Below, piece after piece: positions 34,635 through 45,947 of a stretch of 64,000 nt of DNA (its first letter is position 1; every line of letters starts with the position of its first letter). The notes below the pieces were generated by a model. The model did not search any database, was not told where the DNA came from, and saw nothing but the letters and a program-made list of their open reading frames with translations. Source of the DNA: Sordaria brevicollis. Taxonomy: Eukaryota; Ascomycota; Sordariomycetes; Sordariales; Sordariaceae. Location of the stretch: contig JAUTDP010000002.1 of the NCBI GenBank assembly GCA_033439795.1, forward strand, positions 3,906,001 through 3,970,000, read 5' to 3'. The position numbers were made by a program, and so were the translations under genes.

Positions 34635-37170
34635 GGCGATGTATGTGGATGTGTGGTACCTGAGTACTGTCACCAAAGGAGGAAGGAACTGGAGGAACGT
34701 GTGGATGGACCAAAGGGTGCCTTGAAAGTCTGAATTTACGATAGACGCCGTTGGATGTAATCACAGTTGCAGCCGATAGGTGTTGTTTGTTTGGCGCAAC
34801 ATTTCCTTGGGGATGGTTGGTTTGAGGTTTACGTTGGATGAGAGGCTGATGATCGATCCCTTGGATCCCCCGCCGCATCTGTAGCGCTGCCGTCTTGCCC
34901 GTGTCATGGTGCCGCATCCACTGTGGGGAAATGCAAGCACTGCCTGCAGCGAGCAGCAACGGCCGGCGGGAGACATTCCCGTCCCAGCAGAATGGAGCAC
35001 GGGCCTCTTACAAAAGAGAGGCCTCGACCGGCTTTATGAAAACCACATGTCAGTCGGTGACACCCTTCGATTCTTCTTCGAGACACTCGCACGAGAAATT
35101 GAACCGAAGCCGAAGTTGACTACGGAACAAGTTTATCGTCTGTCCGACATGGCCTGATTTTCTGTACTCAGCCTTTAGCGAGGCCAGGTATTTGAGTGCC
35201 GTCCCCCGCGCCAAAATCGCAGGTCGCTGTAAGATGAGAATATTCTGTAGCCACTCGGAGACAAGCCATGAAGAGTCCCATCAGTGGTTTGAACTGCCGA
35301 CAAGAAACAACGTGGGATCTTCCATGGCATGATATCGACCATCTGGAAGTCTTGGTGACAAACCATGCTACACTACATGAATGCTAGTGGCGATATAAGG
35401 CTTCAACACCGGCCGCGCTCATCTACAACATAACTATCACTTTGTGACACAACGACACTTACAAGTACATGGCTTTTGCTCCGTGGGACACCGTACCCGT
35501 GGTTTAGGTTTTTAAAGTTTGATGCGGAGAGGCAGGCACATGGATGGACGCCGGCAACTCTTGTTTGCCCGGAACCCCTCTCAAGCCATACCGGTCAATG
35601 CCATCCTCATATGTAGTGAGACACAATGGAACAAGAAAATCCCATATAGGAAAAAATACCGACGTACATATCGCGGAAACGGTCCGACCGAAATGATGGT
35701 CTGCATCAGAGATAACCGTCAGTCCTTTTTTTCGTTGCACGAGAATGGCCTGAATGGGCTTCTTCGGTTTCGGAGTGGCACCTGAATGATCATTGGACTT
35801 GACAGTTGCCAGAGCCCACTCTGACAGGCAATGACAGGGCGTCAAAGGCACGGCGGACCGTCGAACAATCCAGACGTTGGACGGATTTCTGGCTGACAAA
35901 TCTACTTGAACAGCGACCCCTCCACACTCCACTTGAGGTTGTAGACCCCCAAGCTTGCGCCAATTGAGCGCCGTGTAGCCCGCATTCTCTGAGAGTTTGG
36001 CCCTGTTAATCGAAGGGCGTCCACTCTTTCTCCCGCATTTGGACGGTTCCTGTCCTCCCAAAGACAATCGCCAAAGACCGCCCCAAGAGTCCGGGTTCCT
36101 TGCTTCCTTTCTCAGATCCGAATCGTATCGGAGAAGCACCGGGAACACATCCTGCCTGTTTGCCTCTCCAATCGCAGAAAAGGAGCACCCGTGGGATCAT
36201 ACCTTGGTCTTTAACCCAATTGCTGACAGCAATCAGAAAGGCTGAGTACCTGTCAGGTGAGTCAGGTGTCAGAAAAGCCGACTCCCATCAATCGGTTCGA
36301 GGTCAAGTCAGCATCCCACCACCCACTCGCAGAGCAGCGGCCAACGGCTCCTGCTCCAGCAACTAGTCGACAACTCACTCCAGACACTCAATTTTCTTTC
36401 TCTCTCCATTTCTTTTCTCACCTTCACAACAACAATTCAACCCCCTGGTACCTCTTCTCTTTCTGCTCCGTGCCAAAATACATTCGCGTCCTTTTGTGAC
36501 TTGCCACCCAGACCAAGTCCCCCATTTCTTGTCTCGAGTCATTGCCAGTAGAGACATTCTCCCATCCTACCGCCTATCTCTCGCTTTGATACCCGGCAAA
36601 AGCCCCATCAACTCTAACCAAACGTCTCTTCACTGGGAGGCAACAATTATTAGAGTCCGGGTACTAGAGAAACGGTCGGAATCGAACTGGACAGGAACTG
36701 GAACTGCCCAGTTTTGTATTCCGTCCTAGTCCGCAACGGTCAACTGGTCCAGCGGTCAACGGTTTTTGTGTCTAAAAGTTCCCGGTTGCCAGTTACGTGG
36801 CCGGTGGCTCGTCCTCGTCCCATCCCAAAAGCCCGCCGCTATCAAAACGTCATCGTCTCCGCCAGACAGATCTTAAATCGTCACCAAAGAATTAGCACCC
36901 GACGACTAGCATCTGATCTACCCCGACATCCAGTCTTCTTGGACACACGCACATCTTGGGCCCCGTACCCCGGATTTCTCTGCCAAGCGCATTATCATTG
37001 GACCCACGGTCCTGACACTCGACAAATTCGCCTGTGCGGCTCCGACCGCTGGGAGCGATCAGATCACGAAGAGTGAATTCGTCCCATCTTCTCAGCAACC
37101 CAAGGTCTTCCCTCGATCCAACCCAACTGTCCCGTCCTCTAGTCACCATCTCGAGCACAGGACAGCCAAA
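34635..37170. promoter_or_regulatory. Long divergent upstream region, BSD gene / AP-1 factor
   Basis: 2.54 kb. A 214-codon minus-strand frame (35504-36148) begins with GTG, contains no ATG and has no domain, so it is not called. From about 36,300 the plus strand becomes pyrimidine-rich and looks like the promoter and long leader of the bZIP gene, with several short upstream ATGs. It holds a perfect TGAGTCA site (separate entry). Confidence 0.5.
36258..36264 (+). promoter_or_regulatory. TGAGTCA, consensus AP-1/Gcn4-type bZIP site
   Basis: A perfect palindromic AP-1/Gcn4 consensus within GGTGAGTCAGG, 907 bases upstream of the ATG of the AP-1-type factor. It is the core bound in Neurospora by the Gcn4 homologue CPC-1. 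Yap1-type factors prefer TTAGTAA/TTACTAA, so cross-pathway control would be more likely than self-regulation. Single sites of this length can occur by chance. Confidence 0.35.
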
Positions 37171-39097
37171 ATGACGTCGACTCAGAACCCTCTTCACAAT
37201 CTCGTTCTCACCCCGCAGCAACAGAGTCTGTTGTTCGCCGCTCTCAATTCCAATAAGCCCACCAACACACAACAAACCGGCATTTCTGGTTTACCTAGCA
37301 TGTACAACGGAGCTTCTGTCCAAGGTCTCGACACTATGGGTTACCAGCACAACCCGGAGTTCGGTGGTTACGACTACGGTCTTGACGGACAACATGATAC
37401 CAACTTCGATTTCAACTTCGACACTGTTGATCCCCACATGACGGACGATAGGTCCAATGCTCCCAGTGCCTCCAAGTCGGACTCTCTTGACGGAGAGTCC
37501 CCCGACAAGCGCAGTCATCCGGAGGATGATGAGGAAGAAAATAGCGAACCGAAAAGGAGGGAGGGGGAGGGGAAGGTCGCCAAGAAGCCTGGTAGAAAGC
37601 CTCTTACCACTGAGCCCAGCTCGGTAAGCCTGCCTCGGTCGTCTGATCCGTAGCGAGGATCGACTACTAACTTTATAAATAACAGAAACGCAAGGCCCAG
37701 AACCGAGCGGCTCAACGAGCTTTCCGAGAGCGCAAAGAAAAGCACTTGAAGGACCTCGAAAACAAGGTCGAGGAGTTGAAGAAGATCTCCGAGACTGCCA
37801 ACCATGAGAACGAGCTTCTCCGCAAGAAGATGGAGAAGATGAGCAACGAGCTCAATGAGTACAAGAAGCGTCTGTCACTGATGGCAGCTCGGCCACCAGT
37901 GGTCCCATCTCGTGCTATGCCGTTCGGCAGCTCATTCGTCAATAACATCAATGATGTAAACTTTCAGTTTGAGTTCCCCAAGTTTGGCGGTCCTCTGCCT
38001 GGACCACAGCTTGTAAACCAGCCCAAGAAGGAAGCTCCAGTGTCACCCCCCTTGTCTTCAACGGGTCGATTGGAGCAGCCCACAAACAGCCTCAGCACTG
38101 ATGCTACACCCAATTACGGCCAAATAGGTCTCGATCCGCAAACCAAGGAAGAATTGGCTCACTATTCAGCCGATCTTTTCCCTCAATCTCAATCTGCACA
38201 CGGTGATGGGTCGAATTTCTCGACCACTGGGACGGAATCTCAGTACAACGTAGGGGCTGGCACATCAACAAGTTCTCCATCTTCTTCTACTTCGAACATG
38301 GGTGGCGCTAGCTCATCGTGTGGGACATCTCCAGAGCCCTTCACTCACTCGCCTGCTGGGTTGAAGTCTGTTGATCAAATGGCGACAATCGGAGAAGAGC
38401 AACCAGGTGTCATTGGTTCAGGTCAGCCAGGTAAGCATTTACGGATCCTGCATCTTCAAAAAGCGAGGATGCTGAAATTTTCTAACTCTCTGTAGACTTC
38501 AATACCTTTGGAGTCGACACCAACATTACATGGTTGCCTCAAGACAACTTCGAATTTGATCCAACGGTCTTCGGAAACTACCGAGATCCCCAGAATAACA
38601 TCCTTAACGGAGCTGACGAGTTATGGACCAACGAAGCTTGGGACCCGGATTTCCTGGCACCGTACAATCTACCGCCAACAGCTCCGGGACTGCTCCCACC
38701 ACAGTCTGAGGCAGAGGCCCATCATCCGAAGAAGGATCTCATTACTCAGATCGACGAAGTCAACGCATCAGATGATGGACCTGGAGAGCAGCTTGACTGC
38801 AACAAGATCTGGTATGACCTAGTCGAAAAAGCCCTTGGGAATATAGCCTGTACTAACGAGTTGAACAGGGACAAACTGCGCAGTTGCCCCAGCGTGCAGA
38901 ACCAAGAGGTTGACATGGACGCCTTGTGCTCTGATCTGCAGAAGAAAGCAAAGTGCTCTGGCTATGGTGCCGTTGTTGACGAGAAGGAGTTTAAGAGTGT
39001 TTTGAAGAAGCACCTGAGTCCCGAAGCAATGGCAAAATGCGAAAGAGACTGCGAAGAAGAAAAAGCACGCAAGGCAGCCGCCGGTGCCGCGTCGTAA
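37171..39097 (+). CDS. nap1: Yap1/AP-1-type bZIP oxidative-stress transcription factor (NAP-1 homologue)
   Basis: Four exons (37171-37623, 37686-38430, 38496-38811, 38869-39097) encode 580 residues. Start is AAA-ATG-AC. The basic region follows the first splice: KRKAQNRAAQRAFRERKEK, residues 152-170, with the Yap-specific Gln in NRAAQRAF, then a leucine zipper to about 215. The n-CRD is SSSCGTSPEPF (Cys363). The c-CRD has Cys511, Cys525 and Cys534, with Cys501 just before and Cys562/566 after. The intervening region carries the LCSDLQKKAKCSGYGAVVD signature and probable export signal. Oxidation of such Cys domains masks nuclear export in yeast Yap1, so the factor accumulates in the nucleus and induces thioredoxin and catalase genes. 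Intron 3 (57 nt) is in frame and stop-free. Confidence 0.95.
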
Positions 39098-40770
39098 AAG
39101 CGGTTTACTGTCAGGCTTCCTCCTGGATGATGCCCTTATTTGGCTCATGGCTACCTCTCCCTGAGAGCGATAGTCTCGATACCTTATGTGACATCTCACA
39201 ATGGATGATATTTACTTTTTTCATTCTCGCGGTACGGTTCTGGCTTACATTTTGGCGGGATTTCTTTTGTTCTGTTGCAATTGGGCATTCCTCAAATCTC
39301 AAGAGTTGGACAAATTCTGGGCGGTTCTGCTTACGTCGGCAGGTCCACACTCAAGCATGGGAATATATCACGAATACTGGCTAGGAGTTCTCTGAGATAC
39401 CGGAGCATTTACAGTGTTGCGAAAACGGGCTTTCAGGTCCTGAATGGGCCCGAAGCAAGGGTGCCCGGTTATTCTTTCCTTTTGGCAACAAGGTCACTCG
39501 GTTGCGGTACATAACAAGATCAGTCGTGCTGGTCTGAACACGATCAGGACCTCCGTTGTCGGATATCCATCAGACTATGGTAGGGGAAGTGCATTTTGAA
39601 GGTTAGTGCACACAAGTGGTAGGATTTTGAGGAAAGGGCCCGGAGTTTTATCGGCTTTTTTTTTTTGATCTACTCAAGAAGATTATCGGTCTCAAACGGG
39701 ATCATATGACGTTCGCTATTCCCTTTGAAAGGTTCTTCGGGGCGCAAGGGAAGAGCGAACCTTTTCCTTTTCATTTCAGTCAGCGGGCTTATCAGGATTG
39801 CATGCGGCTTTCAGCGGAATGGTATATTACTATCTCATTATATCCCAGCAAACTCACCACTCCTTTCCTGCTCTAATGATGCATGAAACTAGTAGCTTAA
39901 ACTAGAAATAATTATCGTTGACTTCATCTTACTGTTACATTCTTCTGTGTGCTTTGCTCTTATGAATTTCCTGGTCCTCTGTTCATCACTTGGACATGGT
40001 CAATCGCTCATAGGAGTTTCTGTTCTGCACCTTCCTTTCCATACGTTTAACCTGATATCCGGCCTTTTTTTTTTTTTTTTTTTTTTTTTTAATCTTTCTG
40101 CAGGCCGCCTTCCTAACCGTTACCTATCATACACGACCAAGCTACATGTAGCCTACTCGACTCGACATTCGAAGATGACCTTTGTGTGAACTTGTCTCCT
40201 CCCATGGCTGTCATTGTCATCCCGCTAATACCTCCCGTGGCGTAGTCTGGTTTGACACATGTCTATGATGTAGAACGTAAGTCTCAATACGGGTTTACGA
40301 CACATTTCACTTGAGATCTCGTACCTCTTATCACGCAAAATATGATTTCAGTTATCAGCCAAGACCCTGGTAGCAAAACCATAAGAAGCGTAGAATACTG
40401 AAAAAGATGGTCAAGAATTGAACGAATAATAATGCAATTCATAATGCCCGCAAAGACTAATTGATGCACTCAAGTGGTGATAACTACAGAGCGGAGCCTT
40501 CTTCCATAAGTTTCATAAACCTTATCTCTTCCCTATTGTATATCGTACAAATCCATGTCCTCCAACTACGTCAGCTTTCCTATTTATTCCCACCTCATAG
40601 CTTCCCGTCTCGAATTCCTAGCAATAACTGGAGGCTTTTAACCAGCGACCACCTGCATAACTAATCCGCCCAGGTCACATACCGAGCCGAAAGGTTGTTG
40701 ATTTGCACGAGAATATGAATTCTGGCCGGCGAGTGAGGCTGACAACCTCAAGCAGTGCTTTGCTTAAGAC
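39098..40770. other. Convergent intergenic region, T-rich
   Basis: 1.67 kb between the AP-1 gene and the small-protein gene, both ending here. It is AT-rich, with a run of 26 T at 40065-40090 and a shorter T run near 39,657. No supported gene or RNA. Confidence 0.4.
40065..40090 (+). repeat. Homopolymer run of 26 T
   Basis: An uninterrupted thymidine run, the longest homopolymer of the gene island. It may be a nucleosome-depleting poly(dT) tract, a retroposon tail on the minus strand, or simple slippage. Assembly length may be inexact. Confidence 0.8.
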
Positions 40771-40983
40771 TTAAGCACCACCCTCCCGCTTAGCATACTC
40801 CTCCTCCATCCTCTCCTCATAGAGACGATCGGCCTCGAGCTCGGCCTCGGTCTTGGGCCTGCTGGTGCCTGCTCCCGTGTTCACTCCGGCGCCGGTGGGC
40901 TTTCTCTCTTGCTCATCCTTCTTGTCCTGCTGATGCTTGGAGGCGTTGAGGATGCTGGAGGTAATGGTGTCTGGAGGAGACAT
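40771..40983 (-). CDS. Small acidic/basic protein of 70 residues, unknown function
   Basis: One exon with an ATG in ACC-ACC-AAC-ATG-TC context, a good fungal start. The product has a Ser/Thr N-terminus, a Lys/Asp/Glu/Gln middle (KHQQDKKDEQERK), a Gly/Thr linker and a strongly helical, charged end, AELEADRLYEERMEEEYAKR then EGGA. I recall similar short proteins with a closing Y-A-K-R-E-G-G-A tail in other filamentous fungi, but have no function for them. No signal peptide, membrane segment or Cys is present. Long A/C-rich DNA upstream on the coding strand looks like a real leader. Confidence 0.65.
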   Translation of the reverse strand: MSPPDTITSSILNASKHQQDKKDEQERKPTGAGVNTGAGTSRPKTEAELEADRLYEERMEEEYAKREGGA

Positions 40984-41922
40984 GTTGGTGGCTTTGGTGG
41001 TGTGTTTGGGGTTGGATAGTATGGAGAACAGGGTGAAGGTGTTGATGGTTTGTTAGTTCGGTTTTGAGGAGTGACTCGAGAAGTGTTGATCTCTTGGAAG
41101 GTGTGTCAAGAGAGTGGTTGTGGATGGAGGTGGTGTGGTTAGGTGGGGTGATTCAAATCTGGTTTGGTTCCTGATCTGCTTTGTTTGAGGTTGACAGGCT
41201 TTTGAGGAAACTAGACACTTTGTGGCTTGTGATGATGAAGATTGGAAAGTGATAGTCGTGATTGATAGAGGAATCGTCGGCCTCGGGAATTAAATATCAG
41301 AAAGAGAGAATGGAAGGCTGCCTCCCGTGGCAAAAGTGGCGAGCAAATGTGGCTACGTAATTTCTACGGTAGGTACGCGTCTTTCGTTGGGGGCAATTGG
41401 GGTAACCAACAGTCATCCGTATCTACGACGGAACTTCATTATGGTGTTTGATATCCACCAGAACTCGGCGAAACTCAAAAGCAGTCCATGTTCGAGATCC
41501 TTGGCGTTTCCACCAGGGCGCTTATTGACGGGCTAGGTGTATGCTTGTTGGTGTTTTATGCTGTGTTGACGGAGTGTTGGTTGAAGTTTGACGATGGTGA
41601 TAGTGGGGTTCATCACTTTGGAGGTAGCGGCGTACAGGCCACTAACACTTACACGCCGTGAGCAGAGACATGCTGAAAGACATCAGCACCAAACCACATG
41701 GGCGCCTGCCATATGCAAAAGACGTGGAGTTGTACAAGATTGCATCAAAAAGTGTATCATTATGTATCGTGGTATATAAGTATCTACTAAACAACATCCA
41801 AAACCCCCTCTATGTGCGCATGTCAGCACCGGTTTCCAGGCCCTGATCACGCTGCTGAACTCTTTTTGACCAACGACCACATCCAACCGAAGTCTTCTAC
41901 CCAAAATCTTCCAGGCCGTCAC
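40984..41922. other. Intergenic region, leader of small-protein gene and 3' end of esterase
   Basis: 939 bases. The left 350 bases read as an A/C-rich leader on the minus strand. The rest, up to the esterase stop, has mixed composition and no supported ORF. Confidence 0.4.
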
Positions 41923-43461
41923 TCAAAGTTTCGCGACATCTCCCTCTGTGGCCGGCACACACTTCAATTCTATCCGCCTCCTAATCTTCTCCCTAATCTC
42001 CTCCTCCGTATACGGGCTCAACGTGGTAGGATCCAGTTCCTTCTCCTCCAACGTGCCCGACTTGATCGTAGTAAACGTACTTCTCGTCGTCGTCGTTTTG
42101 CTCTCTTCAGCCGCCTCCGGCAAGGACAACTTCGTTACCTTCGCAATAAACCTCGACCAACCCTCCATACACCTATCCGCCTCCCTCAGGTTCTTCAACA
42201 GCATCGCAAAGCAATGCGGCATGCCCTCGTACTCCTCAAACGTCACCGCCACGCCCTCGGAATGCAGCCTCGCCGCCGTGAACTTGTCCTCGTCCGCCAA
42301 CATCTCCCACCCCGTGCAAATGTACGTCGGCGGCGCGCCACGCCAGCTGGGCGCCAGCAGGAGCGAGACCAGCGGGTGCATGATGTAGTCGTCGGCGACA
42401 TACATGCTCATGCGCGGCGGGTTGGCGGGCCAGACGGCGCACGGGTCGCGGCTCGTCTCGGCCCTGTCCTGCGCCTCGAGACCGGGCAGGTAGTCGAAGG
42501 GAGCGTTGGCGACGCACGAGGGCGAGCTGTGCGTGATGTCCATCCAGGGAGAGTTGACGGCGACTCCCGCCGGTAAGGGCACGGAGCGCTCCTGTCCCAG
42601 CCAGAAAACGGTGGTGCCGGAGCGCTGCAGCTGCATGAGGAACTGGAGGAGCGCGAGCGAGAGGTTGCCGCCTGCGCTGTCGCCGGCAATGACAATGTGC
42701 TCGGGCTGAACGGCCTCGTGGAAGGCATCGGGTGGCGGGTAGAGGAGCCCGAGGTACGAGACCAGAGCGTCCATGACTGCCGCTGGGAACGGGTTTTGCG
42801 GTGCGAGCCGGTAGCGCACCGAGTAACACCGCCCGCCGGTCCTCTTGGCGAGCTCTCGGCACGTAGGCCGGTGGGTGGCCGGGTCCATGAGCCAGTAGGC
42901 GCCGCCGTGGAAGTAGAGTACTGTGGTCGGGGTCTTGGCATCTTTCATCATCTCGTCGTACTTCTCCCGTTCGGAGATGTCGGGCAACTTGGCGTCCTTG
43001 GGGACACCCGGCCTGTGTGCTGTCCACTCCGCCTCCACGGGGAGGACTTCTGGTAGTTGAATTCTGGCCGCCTTTGGTTGATCACGGTCCTGAAGCCCGT
43101 CGATGACCTTGGTCATGGTGTCACGGATGGCGCGCGCATCGTCCTCCGTTGGGATGGGTAAAGTGTATTTGCTGATCCATATCGTGCCGCTTGGCGGAGG
43201 TGCCCTTCCCAGCATCCTCTGTGTAGAAGTGATACTCTTAGGTTTAGGGACGTCCATGAACGAGCGGATCATGGCAATGGTGAGTTCCGTGCGCAAATCT
43301 TGGTGTTTTGACGCCGGCGAGGACTGCAACATGTGAAGCAATGCCACCCGGGCCATAAGCGGGATTTTGGCTATTAGCTGGAGGAAGAGGGCGGTCTTGT
43401 CCATGGCGGCGGGCTTCTTGGTAGGTTTGGAGGTGACGGTTGAATTTGGTGTCGAAGCCAT
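41923..43461 (-). CDS. Alpha/beta hydrolase fold-3 (HSL-family) esterase/lipase ending in AKL
   Basis: One exon, 512 residues, ATG in GGC-TTCG upstream context. The hormone-sensitive-lipase family is clear from the oxyanion box YFHGGAYW (His185-Gly186-Gly187), the nucleophile motif GDSAGGN with Ser262, Asp390 (LADEDKF) and His416 (GMPHCF). The N-terminal 150 residues form a cap region with hydrophobic helix LFLQLIAKIPLMARVALLHML (about 26-46), which could be an amphipathic or membrane-associated helix. The substrate is unknown; relatives hydrolyse short acyl or steryl esters. The last three residues are AKL, a possible peroxisomal signal, preceded by an unstructured Thr/Glu-rich end. GC content is high in the core. 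Confidence 0.9.
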   Translation of the reverse strand: MASTPNSTVTSKPTKKPAAMDKTALFLQLIAKIPLMARVALLHMLQSSPASKHQDLRTELTIAMIRSFMDVPKPKSITSTQRMLGRAPPPSGTIWISKYTLPIPTEDDARAIRDTMTKVIDGLQDRDQPKAARIQLPEVLPVEAEWTAHRPGVPKDAKLPDISEREKYDEMMKDAKTPTTVLYFHGGAYWLMDPATHRPTCRELAKRTGGRCYSVRYRLAPQNPFPAAVMDALVSYLGLLYPPPDAFHEAVQPEHIVIAGDSAGGNLSLALLQFLMQLQRSGTTVFWLGQERSVPLPAGVAVNSPWMDITHSSPSCVANAPFDYLPGLEAQDRAETSRDPCAVWPANPPRMSMYVADDYIMHPLVSLLLAPSWRGAPPTYICTGWEMLADEDKFTAARLHSEGVAVTFEEYEGMPHCFAMLLKNLREADRCMEGWSRFIAKVTKLSLPEAAEESKTTTTRSTFTTIKSGTLEEKELDPTTLSPYTEEEIREKIRRRIELKCVPATEGDVAKL

Positions 43462-44693
43462 TGGATCTGATAGAGAAGGGAAAGCTTCTCTTTTATATCG
43501 GGCCCTTTAAACTTCGAGATCCATAAGATAATGGGGTATTCCGGGTCTCTAGGGATCCGTTCGTGCTGCACAAGGTGTAGGGGCTCCTAGTCTAGTCGTC
43601 TTCTAGCGCTTCTACGTGGAGACTGGGGAAGGCTTGCGAGCGGAAGTATTTCAGCGAATCTGTGGAGTAGCTGTATTATTTATCCTGGTGGTGATGGGAA
43701 AAGGGAGAGAGTTGCGAGAGCCAAGTGAAGACTAAACAACGCAGAAAACACAGTATCCAGAGCAACGGACTTATCTTGCATCCAGCCCGTGACTTATGTT
43801 CCCCCAAGTTTGGACGAGACGAAGGCGCTTGTGAGAGAGCACATGGCAAAAGAAAGAAAGGGGAGGATTAATGGGTGGGGTTGATGTGGTCCTAAAAGCA
43901 AGCATTGCCCGAACAAGTAATGTCTACGAGGCTATGAAGATATGATTGGAAATCAGCACATGCCGGGGTTTTTTTTCGTCCTTTGACAGATGCGACCCTA
44001 GATCGAAATGGTCCATGTGTTAGTGTACGAAATCAATGTCTTAGAAAACCAGGATGTTTTAGCAGAGAAGATTCCGCATCCGATCTCTCGGGAGCGCGTG
44101 TGCTACGCTTATGTAACGACATCGGCAATGACTTCAATAATTTCGTCCTCCAGTTATCCACGGAGGCGTCGTGTTCTGATTGAGAGGCAGCAGAGGGCAA
44201 CATGACCATAGCCAGTCGTCTTTTCTTTGGCCGTTGCGCATCTCTATTCGACCATGACATTTTTCGCCCCTCCCTTCCAGTTTTGTGGCTGAGCACAAAT
44301 ATCAAGATTGCCTCGGCACTATCACAGCAGCGGTCAAAGACGGATGATAGATTCGGCGGTCAGGTGTAGTGAATGTCTCACGTTATCCACAACCTATCTT
44401 GAAGAGCGAGATGTGAAAATGATGATCTTTGAAACCATGCTCTAATTCCATGCAAAATTTGCGCTTAAAACGTTGTTAAACCAGGCTCGCTATCATGATA
44501 CGGGACTGAATGGGTTATCCCTGGCTTCACAATGCTACTGTGTCCTGTCCCGTCTTAACAACTCACGGGAGCTTATTACTGTACAGAAACCAAAGGGGTA
44601 ATCGCTAGTTTTGACTTATGTCCATGCCGATTAATGTATCCAGATTTCCTTGTTCCGATGCTATTTTATCGTCCTGGCTAGATGTAGAGCAAC
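43462..44693. other. Intergenic region between PEX14 and the esterase
   Basis: 1.23 kb. The segment next to 43,462 is the promoter of the esterase; the segment before 44,693 is the 3' region of PEX14. Short overlapping frames near 44,000-44,300 on both strands show no domain. Confidence 0.4.
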
Positions 44694-45947
44694 TTAAGCG
44701 GCTTCGTCAGCCCCGCTGCTAGCTCCGTCGTTCGCAGTCCCGTTGGTTGCTCCAACCGTTGAAGCCGAGGCGGATTTGTTGGCCATGGCCAATTGCCAGG
44801 CAGGGATAGTCGGCTTGCCTGCGGAGGCAATTCCGCTGCTGAAGGGCGAAGGCTTGGGAGCAGCAGGTTGCGCGATGGGTTGCTCCTGTTGGTATCTGGG
44901 CTGCTCATCCTGCACACTCGCGGCTCTGCTGTTGGGGTCCACATTCTCACCGCCGAGGGCTGGTGTAGCAGGGGCGGTAGATGGGGTTGCGTTTCCGTTG
45001 GCGTTGGGGCGAAGGTAGTTGTTGACGCTGGTCGAGGTGGCGGTTGGGTTCATGCGTTGCGAGATGAGGGTCTTGAGGCTCTTGAGTTCGGTGTTCAGTT
45101 CGCGCAGCCTGTTGTCGGTCAAATCCTTCTGGTTGTTGAGTGCCCTTGGAATGGAATCCCTGAGATTTTGCACATCGTCCCTGACTCTCTGCGCCTCGTC
45201 GTCCCTGCGTCTGTTGGCCGCCTTCAGGTCCCGGACAACGGTCTCAAGCTCTTCGAGCGCATTATCGAGCCTTTCTGTCCTCTCCTGCTCCGAAGCCTTG
45301 AGGACTTCGGTATCCTTGGCTAGCTGCTCGACCAGCTGGAATGTCTTATCGAACTGTTCGTCAATGGACTTTTTGTCCTGCTCGAGGCGCTCCGGCGTAG
45401 GAGGAGCGATGAGAGGATAGACATATCGCTGCCGACCAATTAGTGTTTGCGTTCATGCATACTGCAAGCTCTATCGACGACCTACCTTGCCGAGATTGTA
45501 CAGGCCGTACGATGCGCCTCCGACTACGGTCGCCAGAATAAATAGATCCCTCCAGTCTCTCCTAGGGCCCTCGGTGGTTGACTGCGGCCATGCGTATGGG
45601 GGATAGCCGTAGTACTGGGGAGAACCACCCTGTGCGGCGACAGGACCGGCCGACTGGGCATAAGCGGGCGACTGGGCGTATGGCGGCGGTGGGCCTCCTG
45701 ATTCGGCGCGGGCGAGGGCAGCGCTGACTTCTTCCTGGGTGAGGTTCTTGGCCTGGAGGAAAGCTATCCGCTTTTCAATCGGTGAGGCGGCGACACTGGG
45801 GTCTTGAAGGACTGTAGTGTTGATGTCGTGTAAGCTTCCGGCGCTTTCATCTCAAATGTCGAAGTGACAGGCAGGGGACAAGGGCAAGACAGGGGCAGAA
45901 CACCTACACTGCGCCGCCGAAGCGACCAGATCCTCGCGGATGGCCAT
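44694..45947 (-). CDS. pex14: Peroxisomal membrane docking protein PEX14
   Basis: Three exons (45947-45908, 45811-45486, 45428-44694) encode 366 residues. PEX14 docks the cargo receptor PEX5 at the peroxisomal membrane and forms part of the import pore. The N-terminal domain that binds PEX5 WxxxF motifs is intact: REDLVASAAQFLQDPSVAA, PIEKRIAFLQAKNLTQEEV (residues about 4-45). A Pro/Ala/Tyr/Gln-rich linker with an AQSPAYAQS repeat follows, then one hydrophobic segment (LFILATVVGGASYGLYNLG, about 102-121), a long coiled coil to about 235, and a Pro/Ala/Asn-rich tail. Joining of exons 1 and 2 through a split Phe codon (AQ-F-LQDP) confirms the 13-codon first exon. It is divergent from NDC80. Confidence 0.95.

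Noticed and set aside
35504..36148. 214-codon minus-strand frame upstream of the AP-1 gene
   Set aside because: Begins with GTG, has no internal ATG near its start, no domain, and no neighbouring exon that would extend it.
40065..40090. Poly(T) run as a retroposon tail
   Set aside because: No adjacent LINE or SINE-like sequence or target duplication was seen, so only a homopolymer is claimed.
42236..43027. 263-codon and similar alternative frames inside the esterase gene
   Set aside because: Shadows of the GC-rich coding sequence; the catalytic motifs are all in the 512-codon frame.
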